From: an uncultured Lachnospiraceae bacterium
GTDB taxonomy: Bacteria; Bacillota; Clostridia; Lachnospirales; Lachnospiraceae
Length of the DNA stretch: 64,000 nucleotides
Assembly (NCBI GenBank): GCA_944383545.1
Contig: CALWPY010000009.1
Location: 1 to 64,000 of the forward strand
Direction of reading: 5' to 3'
Part shown: in pieces, positions 25,214 through 33,342 of the stretch
How positions within the stretch are numbered: the first letter of the stretch is position 1
How the letters are laid out: the number at the start of each line of letters is the position of its first letter
The notes under the pieces: generated by a model
What the model was told of the DNA's origin: nothing
The model's database searches: none
Seen by the model: the letters and a program-made list of their open reading frames with translations, nothing else
Translations under genes and position numbers: made by a program

Positions 25214-26359
25214 ATGAACAAATTTACTTATTCGTATCCGACAAAGGTTTATTTTGGTGAAGGGGCTGCAAAAGATGCTTTAACAAATGAGCTCCCTAAA
25301 TTTGGAAAGGTTGTTATGCTTGCCTATGGCGGCGGCTCAATCAAAAAAAACGGAATTTATGATGAGATTACAAAAATGCTCGCTGATGCAGGAAAGGAAG
25401 TAATTGACTTTTCAGGTATTATGCCAAACCCTACCTATGCAAAGGTACAGGAGGGGGCAAAGCTTGCAAAGGATAAGCATGTAGACTTTATTCTCGCTGT
25501 TGGCGGCGGCAGTGTAATAGACTGCTGTAAAGTAGTTTCAGCACAGGCAGTAACAGACGAAGACATCTGGAGTATGGAATATGAAGGCGGAAAATTTCCG
25601 GCAACAGGTATTCCGATGGGTGCCGTGGTTACTGCCTCTGGTACCGGGGCTGAAATGAATTCAGGTGCTGTTATAACATATGAAGAAAAAATATGGAAGG
25701 GTCCGATTGTGGGAATAGGTGCTTCATTTGCAGTTCTGGACCCGGAATATACCAAAACCGTACCGCCTATGCAGGTGATTTCAGGAGCATTTGATACATT
25801 GAGCCATGCAATGGAGACTTACTTTGGAAATTCTGATAAGGACAATGTTTCTGATGATGTTGCACTTGCAATAATGAAGAACACCGTTACAAATATGCGC
25901 CGTCTTTTAACTGACATAAATGACATGCAGGCAAGAAGCAATCTCATGTGGGATTCTGCCATGGCTGAAAACGGAATATTAAAGGTTGGACGTCTTACTG
26001 ATTTTCAGGCACATCAGATAGAACATCAGCTTGGAGCTTACACAGACTGCAACCACGGACAGGGACTTGCTGTTATTCACCCTGCATATTACAGACATAT
26101 CTTAAAGGATGCAGAAGAAAAATTTACAAGATTTGCAAAGATAGTATTTGAAAAAGACACAGCCGAAGAAGGACTTGAGGCGCTCGCAGCATTTATTAAA
26201 GAATGCGGTCTTCCTCTCAAGATGGGCGAGCTTAAGTCAAAGGTTGAAATCACAAAAGATGTACTTCGTCAGGTTGCGGACACCTGTAACATTATCAAAT
26301 GCGGACCGCGTGAATTATCAAGAGATGAAATATATGAAATTCTTTGCGAATGTCTGTAA
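25214..26359 (+). CDS. Iron-containing alcohol dehydrogenase (butanol dehydrogenase-like)
   Basis: A 381-residue group III alcohol dehydrogenase that interconverts aldehydes and alcohols with NAD(P)H. The nucleotide-binding GGGSVIDCCK, TASGTGAEMNSGAVI, and metal ligands in FDTLSHAME, FQAHQIEHQLGAY and DCNHGQGLAV are all present, giving the Asp and three His of the iron site. Length and motifs fit the YugJ/BdhA type. It is controlled by the MerR-type promoter directly upstream. AAAGGGG precedes the ATG. Confidence 0.95.
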   Translation: MNKFTYSYPTKVYFGEGAAKDALTNELPKFGKVVMLAYGGGSIKKNGIYDEITKMLADAGKEVIDFSGIMPNPTYAKVQEGAKLAKDKHVDFILAVGGGSVIDCCKVVSAQAVTDEDIWSMEYEGGKFPATGIPMGAVVTASGTGAEMNSGAVITYEEKIWKGPIVGIGASFAVLDPEYTKTVPPMQVISGAFDTLSHAMETYFGNSDKDNVSDDVALAIMKNTVTNMRRLLTDINDMQARSNLMWDSAMAENGILKVGRLTDFQAHQIEHQLGAYTDCNHGQGLAVIHPAYYRHILKDAEEKFTRFAKIVFEKDTAEEGLEALAAFIKECGLPLKMGELKSKVEITKDVLRQVADTCNIIKCGPRELSRDEIYEILCECL

Positions 26360-26412
26360 GGAGGTACCGAATGAAAAAATCAAATTAAAAAATGAAAATT
26401 ATATACTTTACG

Positions 26413-26452
26413 AAGCGTCCTGCAGTGTATTCCGCAGGGCGCTTATTATTTT
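26413..26452 (+). terminator. Terminator of the alcohol dehydrogenase gene
   Basis: An 11-bp stem with one T-G pair (26413-26423 with 26434-26444; AAGCG...CGCTT ends) followed by ATTATTTTC. A five-codon ATG frame after a GGAGG lies just before it (26371-26388) and is probably chance. Confidence 0.7.
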
Positions 26453-26456
26453 CATG

Positions 26457-26600
26457 ATTTCGCCGACCAACGGGAGGGGGACAGCCGCGACGCCATCGCA
26501 AAGCGACTTTTATGCGTCGCGTCCATTGTGATTCCGCCGACCAACGGGAGGGGGACAGCCGCGACGCCATCGCAAAGCGATTTTTATGCGTCGCGTCCAT
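26457..26600. repeat. Two tandem 70-bp palindromic repeat units (74-bp period)
   Basis: Copies at 26457-26526 and 26531-26600 differ at only two positions. Each has GGGAGGGGGACAGCCGCGAC, a TCGC-AAA-GCGA hairpin, and GCGACGC...GCGTCGC arms. The family recurs in the pheS leader and inverted in pheT. The rest of 26360-26721 contains the alcohol dehydrogenase terminator and an AT-rich stretch with TATAAT at 26674-26679, the likely -10 for the ABC exporter. Confidence 0.9.
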
Positions 26601-26721
26601 TTGTGAATAAGAAACGTACAGGATAATAAACAATAATTTATATATAGTTTATATACGGTTTAGATTTATATTGTATAATAAACCAGAATTTTGATTTGAA
26701 AAATGTGAAAGGAGAAATTAT

Positions 26722-28479
26722 ATGCTGAAATTATTTAAAAATCTGACTAAAAAAGACTGGATTCTGGTGGCTTTCAGTGTTGGATTTATAGTAATTCAGG
26801 TGTGGCTGGACCTTACCATGCCGGATTATATGTCTGAAATTACGCTTTTGGTGCAGACGGAAGGCAGTACAATGTCTGAAATTCTTAATGCAGGAGCAAA
26901 AATGCTTGGCTGTGCCTTGGGAAGTTTAGCCTCTTCAATAATAGTAGCTACTTTTGCAGCAAGAATTGCCTCTAATTTTGCGGCAAACATACGTGAAAAG
27001 TTGTTTGATAAGGTGCAGTCCTTTTCAATGGGTGAAATCGGAAAGTTTTCTACAGCCAGCCTGATTACACGTTCCACAAATGACGTTACACAGGTACAGA
27101 TGGTTGTTGTTATGGGTCTTCAGGTAATTATAAAAGCTCCTATTATGGCAGTATGGGCTATCATGAAGATAGCAGATAAAAGCTGGCAGTGGACACTTTC
27201 TACAGCCATAGCTGTAGTAGTGCTTATTCTGGTTATGGGTATATGCATTGCTATAGCGCTTCCGAAATTCAGAAAGCTTCAGGAACTGACAGATGACTTA
27301 AACCGTGTAACAAGAGAAAATCTGACGGGACTGCGCGTTGTAAGAGCATACAATGCGGAGAAGTATCAGGAGAATAAATTTGAAGAGACCAATGAAAATC
27401 TTACACACACAAACCTCTTTACCTCCCGTACAATGGCATTTATGATGCCGGTGATACAGCTTGTAAGCAGTGGCCTTTCACTCGCAATATACTGGCTCGG
27501 AGCCGTACTTATTGATAAGGCAGAGCTTACGGATAAGCTGAATCTTTTTTCTGATATGGTCGTATTTTCATCATATGCCATGCAGGTTGTAATGTCATTT
27601 ATGATGCTTGTTGTAATACTTGTAATTCTTCCACGTGCTTCAGTAGCAGCAAGGCGTATCAACGATGTACTTGATACAAGGCTTTCCATTGAAGACGGAA
27701 GCATAAAAGAGCCGGTAACGGATATTAAAGGTGAGGTGGAGTTTAAAAATGTAAACTTCAAGTACCCTGATGCAGATGAATATGTACTTAAAAATATAAG
27801 CTTTAAGGCGCATAAAGGCGAGACAGTAGCATTCATAGGCTCCACGGGAAGCGGAAAAAGTACGGTTATAAATCTCGTACCGAGATTTTTTGATGCTACT
27901 GAAGGAGAAGTTCTGGTAGACGGAATAAATGTAAAAGAATATACCCAGCATGCTCTTCATAATAAGATAGGTTATGTGTCACAGAAAGCCGTGCTGTTTT
28001 CGGGAACAGTAAAGTCCAATGTTGCATATGGAGATAACGGCAGGGAAGAGTTTTTGCAAAGTGACATTGTTGATTCCGTAAATACTGCTCAGGCAGGGGA
28101 TTTTGTGGAAAAAATGAGTGACGGATACGATGGATATATTGCTCAGGGAGGAGCCAACCTTTCAGGCGGTCAGAAGCAGAGGCTTTCCATTGCCCGCGCA
28201 ATTTGCAGAAAACCTGAAATATTTATATTTGATGATTCGTTTTCTGCCTTGGACTATAAGACTGACAAAAAGCTGAGAGAGGCTTTGAAAAAAGATTGTG
28301 CCGATGCTACAAAACTTATTGTTGCACAGCGTATAGGTACTATTCGTGATGCTGACAGAATTATTGTGCTTGATGAAGGACAGATTGCAGGTATCGGAAC
28401 TCATGACGAGCTTATGCAGAATTGTGAGGTCTACAGACAAATTGCATATTCACAGTTATCAAAGGAGGAGCTTGCATGA
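26722..28479 (+). CDS. Heterodimeric ABC exporter, subunit 1 (degenerate Walker B)
   Basis: A 585-residue fused membrane-ATPase protein of the multidrug/lipid exporter type. Six membrane segments span about residues 15-310. The ATPase has Walker A GSTGSGKST (about 373), Q-loop, signature LSGGQKQRLS (about 478) and IFIFDDSFSALD, where the usual catalytic Glu after Walker B is Asp. Such a degenerate site is usual in one half of heterodimeric exporters (TM287/288, BmrCD). The stop codon overlaps the start of the next gene (ATGA), so the halves are co-translated. Substrate unknown. Confidence 0.94.
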   Translation: MLKLFKNLTKKDWILVAFSVGFIVIQVWLDLTMPDYMSEITLLVQTEGSTMSEILNAGAKMLGCALGSLASSIIVATFAARIASNFAANIREKLFDKVQSFSMGEIGKFSTASLITRSTNDVTQVQMVVVMGLQVIIKAPIMAVWAIMKIADKSWQWTLSTAIAVVVLILVMGICIAIALPKFRKLQELTDDLNRVTRENLTGLRVVRAYNAEKYQENKFEETNENLTHTNLFTSRTMAFMMPVIQLVSSGLSLAIYWLGAVLIDKAELTDKLNLFSDMVVFSSYAMQVVMSFMMLVVILVILPRASVAARRINDVLDTRLSIEDGSIKEPVTDIKGEVEFKNVNFKYPDADEYVLKNISFKAHKGETVAFIGSTGSGKSTVINLVPRFFDATEGEVLVDGINVKEYTQHALHNKIGYVSQKAVLFSGTVKSNVAYGDNGREEFLQSDIVDSVNTAQAGDFVEKMSDGYDGYIAQGGANLSGGQKQRLSIARAICRKPEIFIFDDSFSALDYKTDKKLREALKKDCADATKLIVAQRIGTIRDADRIIVLDEGQIAGIGTHDELMQNCEVYRQIAYSQLSKEELA

Positions 28480-30323
28480 TGGAAAAAGAAGAATATGAAG
28501 TAGGACAAAATACAAATAAAAGGCATACGGGACCTATGAGAGGGCCGGGAATGGCCGTAAGAGGAGATAAATCTAAAAATTTTACTGCAACTTGGAAAAA
28601 GCTTATAAATTATTGCAGAAGCTACTGGGCAGTTATCATTATTGCAATTATTTGCGCAATTTTAGGTACAATATTTCATCTTATAGGACCTGATAAAATT
28701 TCAGAAATGACGGACCTTATAACGGAAGGAATTATGACGGGAATTGACCTTGACGGAGTGGCAGAGATAGGTATAACTCTTGTTGTTTTGTATGTAGTGG
28801 GAGCAATACTTTCGGTTACACAAAATATGATTATGGCTACAGTAACTCAGAAAGTGTCAAAGAGTCTGAGAAGTGACATCTCAAGGAAGATAAATAAACT
28901 TCCTATGTGGTATTATAACAGGACATCTACAGGAGATGTGCTTTCAAGAGTTACAAACGATGTGGACACAATAGGACAGTCGCTTAACCAGAGTATAGGA
29001 ACACTGGTATCTGCTGTAGCGCTTCTTCTGGGCTCACTTGTTATGATGTTAAAGACAAATATTATAATGACAATAACCGCAGTTCTTGCAACATTGCTCG
29101 GTTTTGTTCTTATGCTTCTTATTATGGGCCATTCACAGAAATATTTTACCCGTCAGCAGAAACATCTCGGAGAGGTAAACGGACATATAGAAGAAATATA
29201 TGCAGGACACGTAGTGGTAAAGGCATATAACGGAGAAGAAGCGGCAAGAAAAACCTTTGCGGAAATGAATGATAAGCTTCGGGACAGTGGATTTAAAGCA
29301 CAGTGCCTTTCGGGTATGATGATGCCTATAATGCAGTTCATAGGAAATTTCGGATATGTGGCAGTATGTGTGGTTGGTGCTCTTTTAACAATGAATGATA
29401 AGATATCTTTTGGAGTAATTGTTGCATTTATGATGTATGTGCGCTATTTTACACAGCCATTGTCACAGATAGCTCAGGCAACACAGTCACTTCAGTCGGC
29501 TGCTGCTGCGGGTGAAAGAGTCTTTGAATTCCTTGATGCAGAGGAAATGGAGAATGAAGAAGGTAAGACTAAAGAGCTTAAAAATGTTAAAGGTTATGTG
29601 GAATTTGACCATGTCCGTTTTGGATATGAGGACTCAGACAGGATAATAATAAATGATTTTTCGGCGGAGGCAAAGCCGGGACAAAAGATTGCGATAGTAG
29701 GACCTACGGGAGCAGGAAAAACCACAATGGTAAATCTTCTTATGCGTTTCCATGAAATTCAGGGCGGAGAAATAAGGATAGACGGAATACCTACGAAAGA
29801 CCTTAAAAGAGAAGATGTACATTCACAGTTTTGCATGGTGCTTCAAGATACTTGGCTTTTTGAAGGAACTGTACGTGAAAATCTGATTTACTGTACCGAG
29901 AATGTAAGTGATGAAAAGATGAAGGAAGCATGCAGGGCAGTGGGACTTGACCACTTCATACGGACACTTCCTCACGGATATGACACCGTACTGAATGATC
30001 AGGTTAATCTTTCACAGGGACAGAAACAACAGCTTACAATAGCGAGAGCAATGATTGCCGATAAGCCGATGCTTATACTTGACGAAGCTACAAGTTCCGT
30101 AGATACAAGAACAGAGCTTCAAATTCAGAAGGCAATGGATGAGCTCATGGAAAACCGTACCTCGTTTGTAATAGCCCACAGATTGTCCACAATAAAAAAT
30201 GCTGATTTAATTCTCGTAATGAAGGACGGAGACATTATAGAAAGAGGAACTCATGATGAGCTGATTGAAAAAGGCGGATTCTATGCAGATTTATATAACA
30301 GTCAGTTTGAACAGGCGTCATAA
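28476..30323 (+). CDS. Heterodimeric ABC exporter, subunit 2 (catalytic Glu intact)
   Basis: A 615-residue partner subunit with a longer N-terminal cytoplasmic tail (about 40 residues, RHTGPMRGPGM) and six membrane segments. The ATPase has Walker A GPTGAGKTT, Walker B and catalytic Glu in LILDEATSSVD, and a signature changed to LSQGQKQQL. Together with the Asp at Walker B of subunit 1, the pair forms one consensus and one degenerate ATP site, as in known heterodimers. A second ATG three bases on is possible. The cytidylate-kinase-like gene follows after 41 bases. Confidence 0.94.
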   Translation: MMEKEEYEVGQNTNKRHTGPMRGPGMAVRGDKSKNFTATWKKLINYCRSYWAVIIIAIICAILGTIFHLIGPDKISEMTDLITEGIMTGIDLDGVAEIGITLVVLYVVGAILSVTQNMIMATVTQKVSKSLRSDISRKINKLPMWYYNRTSTGDVLSRVTNDVDTIGQSLNQSIGTLVSAVALLLGSLVMMLKTNIIMTITAVLATLLGFVLMLLIMGHSQKYFTRQQKHLGEVNGHIEEIYAGHVVVKAYNGEEAARKTFAEMNDKLRDSGFKAQCLSGMMMPIMQFIGNFGYVAVCVVGALLTMNDKISFGVIVAFMMYVRYFTQPLSQIAQATQSLQSAAAAGERVFEFLDAEEMENEEGKTKELKNVKGYVEFDHVRFGYEDSDRIIINDFSAEAKPGQKIAIVGPTGAGKTTMVNLLMRFHEIQGGEIRIDGIPTKDLKREDVHSQFCMVLQDTWLFEGTVRENLIYCTENVSDEKMKEACRAVGLDHFIRTLPHGYDTVLNDQVNLSQGQKQQLTIARAMIADKPMLILDEATSSVDTRTELQIQKAMDELMENRTSFVIAHRLSTIKNADLILVMKDGDIIERGTHDELIEKGGFYADLYNSQFEQAS

Positions 30324-30364
30324 CAGAAGATTAAGGAAGAATATCGTGAAAGGGTGGATTATGA

Positions 30365-30964
30365 ATGAACACTAAATATATTACCATTGAGCGTGAATAC
30401 GGCAGCGGAGGTACAGAAATAGCAAGAGAGCTTTCCAAGCAGTGCCGGGTCCCGTGTTATGGATATGAAATTCTTGAAAACGTATCTAAAAGGCTTGATA
30501 TTCCGGTGTCAAATCTGGAACGATATGAGGAAACTGTATCAAGCAGCTTTCTTTATTCTCTATATATGCTGAGTCAGGTACAGGAAGGAAAAACCGACAT
30601 GGTGACAAAGGAAGGCCATATTTATATTGCGGAACAGGAGGAAATCAGAAAACTGGCGGCTTCGGGACCTGCAATATTTCTTGGACACTGTGCTCAGGAG
30701 GCATTAAAGGGAAGAAAGGGTGTGGTAAAAGTATACATCCGTTCAAATCCTGAAGATAAAAAGAAACGCATTATGGAAAAATATAAAATAAGTGAAAGCG
30801 GTGTTGCGGAGGCGATGAAGCGTTTTGATAAAAAAAGAGCAAATTACTACTATGCCAATACAGGCATAAGGTGGGATGACCTGAAATATTATGACATAGT
30901 TTTAGACAGCGGAGTCCTCGGTACGGAGGGCTGCGTAAATGTACTTAAGGGGCTTTATTTATAA
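30365..30964 (+). CDS. Cytidylate kinase-like P-loop protein
   Basis: A 199-residue protein of the cytidylate_kin2 family. The start is ITIEREYGSGGTEIARELS, where the GSGG segment replaces a standard Walker A, and it ends with KRFDKKRANYYYANTGIRWDD and YDIVLDSG, typical of the family. These proteins resemble CMP kinases but their substrate is unproven. It lies downstream of the exporter and convergent with holA, leaving only one base between the stop codons. Confidence 0.88.
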   Translation: MNTKYITIEREYGSGGTEIARELSKQCRVPCYGYEILENVSKRLDIPVSNLERYEETVSSSFLYSLYMLSQVQEGKTDMVTKEGHIYIAEQEEIRKLAASGPAIFLGHCAQEALKGRKGVVKVYIRSNPEDKKKRIMEKYKISESGVAEAMKRFDKKRANYYYANTGIRWDDLKYYDIVLDSGVLGTEGCVNVLKGLYL

Positions 30965-30965
30965 A

Positions 30966-31967
30966 TTAATTTAAAAGGCTGATAATCAGAATCTCAACAG
31001 CAGATTTATCAGGGACTGCACCACTCTTTATGGAGTAGTCGGTTTCCTGGCATAAATCTGCTTTTTTTAAAAGCTCTTTATACGAATAGTTACGACATTG
31101 ATTTACGTATTTTTTTACGGTAAAAGGAGGGATTTTAACAACTGACGCAATCTCAGAATAAGAGCTGTTTTTATCAAGCATAAGCTTTACCTGAGACAGT
31201 ATGTTGTAGTGCCTGCTTATTAAATAAAGTATTTTCATGGCAGCCTCGTTTAATATTATCAAATCATTATACAGACTGATGGCTTTATTTTTATCATGCT
31301 GTGATATTGCATCCGTCATATCAAAAACTTTGTTTTCGATATGGTCTTCACACAGGGCCGAAACATCGTCTGATGTCACATGACCTTTTTCCATGCAGTA
31401 GCATTTAACCTTTTCGGCATTGTTATAAAGAGCATTCATGTCTTGCTCTGAACATTCCAGAAGTCTGTATACGGCACTGTCATCAATATTTAAGTTTTCT
31501 TCCTTAAATAGTCTCTTGACCCAGACAAGCAGGGTTTTTTCGTCGGGAGTATCAAATGAGAGTGCCTGACCGCTTTTTGCTACAGCTTTGTAAAGACGGT
31601 TTCTTTTATCAACTTCGCTTTCAAAAAAAATCAGGCATGAAGTTTCGGGAATGTCTGAAACCAGGTCTGCAAGAGCGTCTCCTCCTGATTTAAAAAATCC
31701 GCTGTCTTCAATAAGAATGACGCGTCTTTCTGCAAAAAAAGGAAGAGTAGTGACGATTTCCGCAATTTCATCAGTGTTTAAATTATCTCCCTTAAATACG
31801 GTAAAATTCATAGTGTCATTTTTATCAATTAAAGCATCTATAAGTTTGTCCCTGTACTGTTTTGAAATATAGGGCTCAGTTCCGTAAATAAGGTAGACAG
31901 AAGAAAAAGTACCGTCTGAAATCTGCCTATTTATTATATTCATGGAATTGTCTTCATTCTTTTTCAT
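30966..31967 (-). CDS. holA: DNA polymerase III delta subunit
   Basis: A 333-residue delta subunit of the clamp loader, which opens the beta clamp. The N-terminal YLIYGTEPYISKQYRDKLI and the following AAA+-like folds (VILIEDSGFF, TSCLIFFESEVDKRNRLYKAV) are typical; delta lacks a functional P-loop, as here. The C-terminal collar domain includes LIISLLN at the end. It is preceded on the same strand, after 22 bases, by a CARF-nuclease gene, so both probably share a transcript. Confidence 0.95.
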   Translation of the reverse strand: MKKNEDNSMNIINRQISDGTFSSVYLIYGTEPYISKQYRDKLIDALIDKNDTMNFTVFKGDNLNTDEIAEIVTTLPFFAERRVILIEDSGFFKSGGDALADLVSDIPETSCLIFFESEVDKRNRLYKAVAKSGQALSFDTPDEKTLLVWVKRLFKEENLNIDDSAVYRLLECSEQDMNALYNNAEKVKCYCMEKGHVTSDDVSALCEDHIENKVFDMTDAISQHDKNKAISLYNDLIILNEAAMKILYLISRHYNILSQVKLMLDKNSSYSEIASVVKIPPFTVKKYVNQCRNYSYKELLKKADLCQETDYSIKSGAVPDKSAVEILIISLLN

Positions 31968-31989
31968 ATTATTTCTCCGACTGTTATTT

Positions 31990-33201
31990 TTATGGTCCCT
32001 GAATTCTCTTTAATTTGGCAAGTAGTTCATCATCCGTCATTTCAAATACATTGTCTATAACCCATATGTGCATATCTTTAGAGCGCTGTCTGAAAAAGTT
32101 AGCTCCGGTAGTAGTGTCACATGAGCATGACATTACGAGAGCCTTTTTTGCATATTTTCCGCCGAAACGGCTGGTTACGGTCTGGAGCTCATGAAGAGCA
32201 TTGCTTCCGGCACGGCCGCTTTTACATGATATAAAAGTAGGTATCACATCACGCATGAGTATAACGTCAATTTCATTTACGGTATCATAGCCGGGATTTT
32301 CATAGTCATGCACCACGCCATCCCAGTCAATGGAGGCGCCGATTACTGCATTATGAAACATGGAAGGATGTCTTGTGGCAACTTCATATACGTGAAGCTC
32401 TAAAATGTTTCCGGTTTTTGTTATGATTTTTTTAATCATATTGTTTTTGAAGCTGAAGGATATAGTTTTAGGTGTCATGCTGTAATCATACAGAAGTTCC
32501 TTTTTATTTAATTCACGGAAAATTACAGCCGAATCGCCAAGCTGGGAAAGTGGAAGCACAAATCTTTCCGTTTCATCGGAAGGATTGTTTTTAATTACTT
32601 CTTCAATAACTGAACAATATCTGTTCCATTTGGTTTTTAATTTGCTGCATATTGACCAGAGTGTCCTTATATCATTTCTGAAATCCGGTGTGAAATGCCA
32701 TTCTCCCGAATATACAGTGCCGTCGGCAAGTATGCCCTCACGTGTTGTGAGACGTCCTCCGTGAAGGGTTATTATTTCACTGACGGTTGCTTTTGCATTT
32801 TTGTAATCACGTGTTGCCTTTCCGTTACGCGTGATTATTTCCATATTTGTGTAAGGGTCGATTCTTATGGTGTTTATGTTTCTCATTGCACTGACGCAGC
32901 CGAGAGCCATAAGAATGAGTTCTCCGCCGCCCGAAAGTTCAAATTCACAATCTGGATACTTGTCGCACAGGCTGTTAAGGAGATTTATTATTTCGTCTAT
33001 ATCGTCTCTGGAAACCTCAATAAATTCAAGCTCTGTATCTGGAGAAACGCGTTTTGCAAAAGCAGTAAGGCTTCTTATTTTTTTGGTAATCATGTTGTGC
33101 TTATGTCCGATATAAATGATGTGTTCGGGCCGGTAGCTAAGCATTGCCATTACATTTTCGAGTGCTTCCTCTGAAAAAAATTCTATAATCGTTCTTCCCA
33201 T
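31990..33201 (-). CDS. CARF-domain nuclease, Card1-like (DUF1887)
   Basis: A 403-residue protein. The N-terminal CARF domain (about 1-130) shows HIIYIGHKHN and ELSGGGELILMALG, the latter matching the (T/S)GGTKLMALA nucleotide-ring-binding loop. The C-terminal about 110 residues form a PD-(D/E)xK core: NEIDVILMRDVIPTFISCKSG (acidic pair, then CK). Card1/Can2 enzymes are activated by cyclic tetra-adenylate made by type III CRISPR and cut DNA or RNA. No CRISPR array or cas gene is in this window. I start at 33201, where AAGGGG lies seven bases upstream; a longer frame to 33264 lacks one. holA follows on the same strand. Confidence 0.85.
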   Translation of the reverse strand: MGRTIIEFFSEEALENVMAMLSYRPEHIIYIGHKHNMITKKIRSLTAFAKRVSPDTELEFIEVSRDDIDEIINLLNSLCDKYPDCEFELSGGGELILMALGCVSAMRNINTIRIDPYTNMEIITRNGKATRDYKNAKATVSEIITLHGGRLTTREGILADGTVYSGEWHFTPDFRNDIRTLWSICSKLKTKWNRYCSVIEEVIKNNPSDETERFVLPLSQLGDSAVIFRELNKKELLYDYSMTPKTISFSFKNNMIKKIITKTGNILELHVYEVATRHPSMFHNAVIGASIDWDGVVHDYENPGYDTVNEIDVILMRDVIPTFISCKSGRAGSNALHELQTVTSRFGGKYAKKALVMSCSCDTTTGANFFRQRSKDMHIWVIDNVFEMTDDELLAKLKRIQGP

Positions 33202-33298
33202 AACGTAACCCCTTAAAATTATTCTCATTATACACAGTATACAACGAAAAAGATATAAATGCACTTAAATTTTACTACACATTAACAAAACAAACTGA

Positions 33299-33304
33299 TA
33301 TAAT
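33299..33304 (+). promoter_or_regulatory. Likely -10 element of the C11 peptidase gene
   Basis: TATAAT about 39 bases before the start codon, with TACACA 17 bp upstream as a weak -35. Confidence 0.5.
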
Positions 33305-33342
33305 GATTCTTATAGAAAATGCATATATAATTTGGAGGGGAA

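Noticed and set aside
26371..26388. Five-codon ATG frame after GGAGG downstream of the alcohol dehydrogenase gene
   Set aside because: Too short to judge and immediately before a terminator; no sign of function.
26385..26633. Minus-strand 82-codon frame across the tandem repeat
   Set aside because: Translation of the palindromic repeat only; no ribosome binding site and it spans a terminator.
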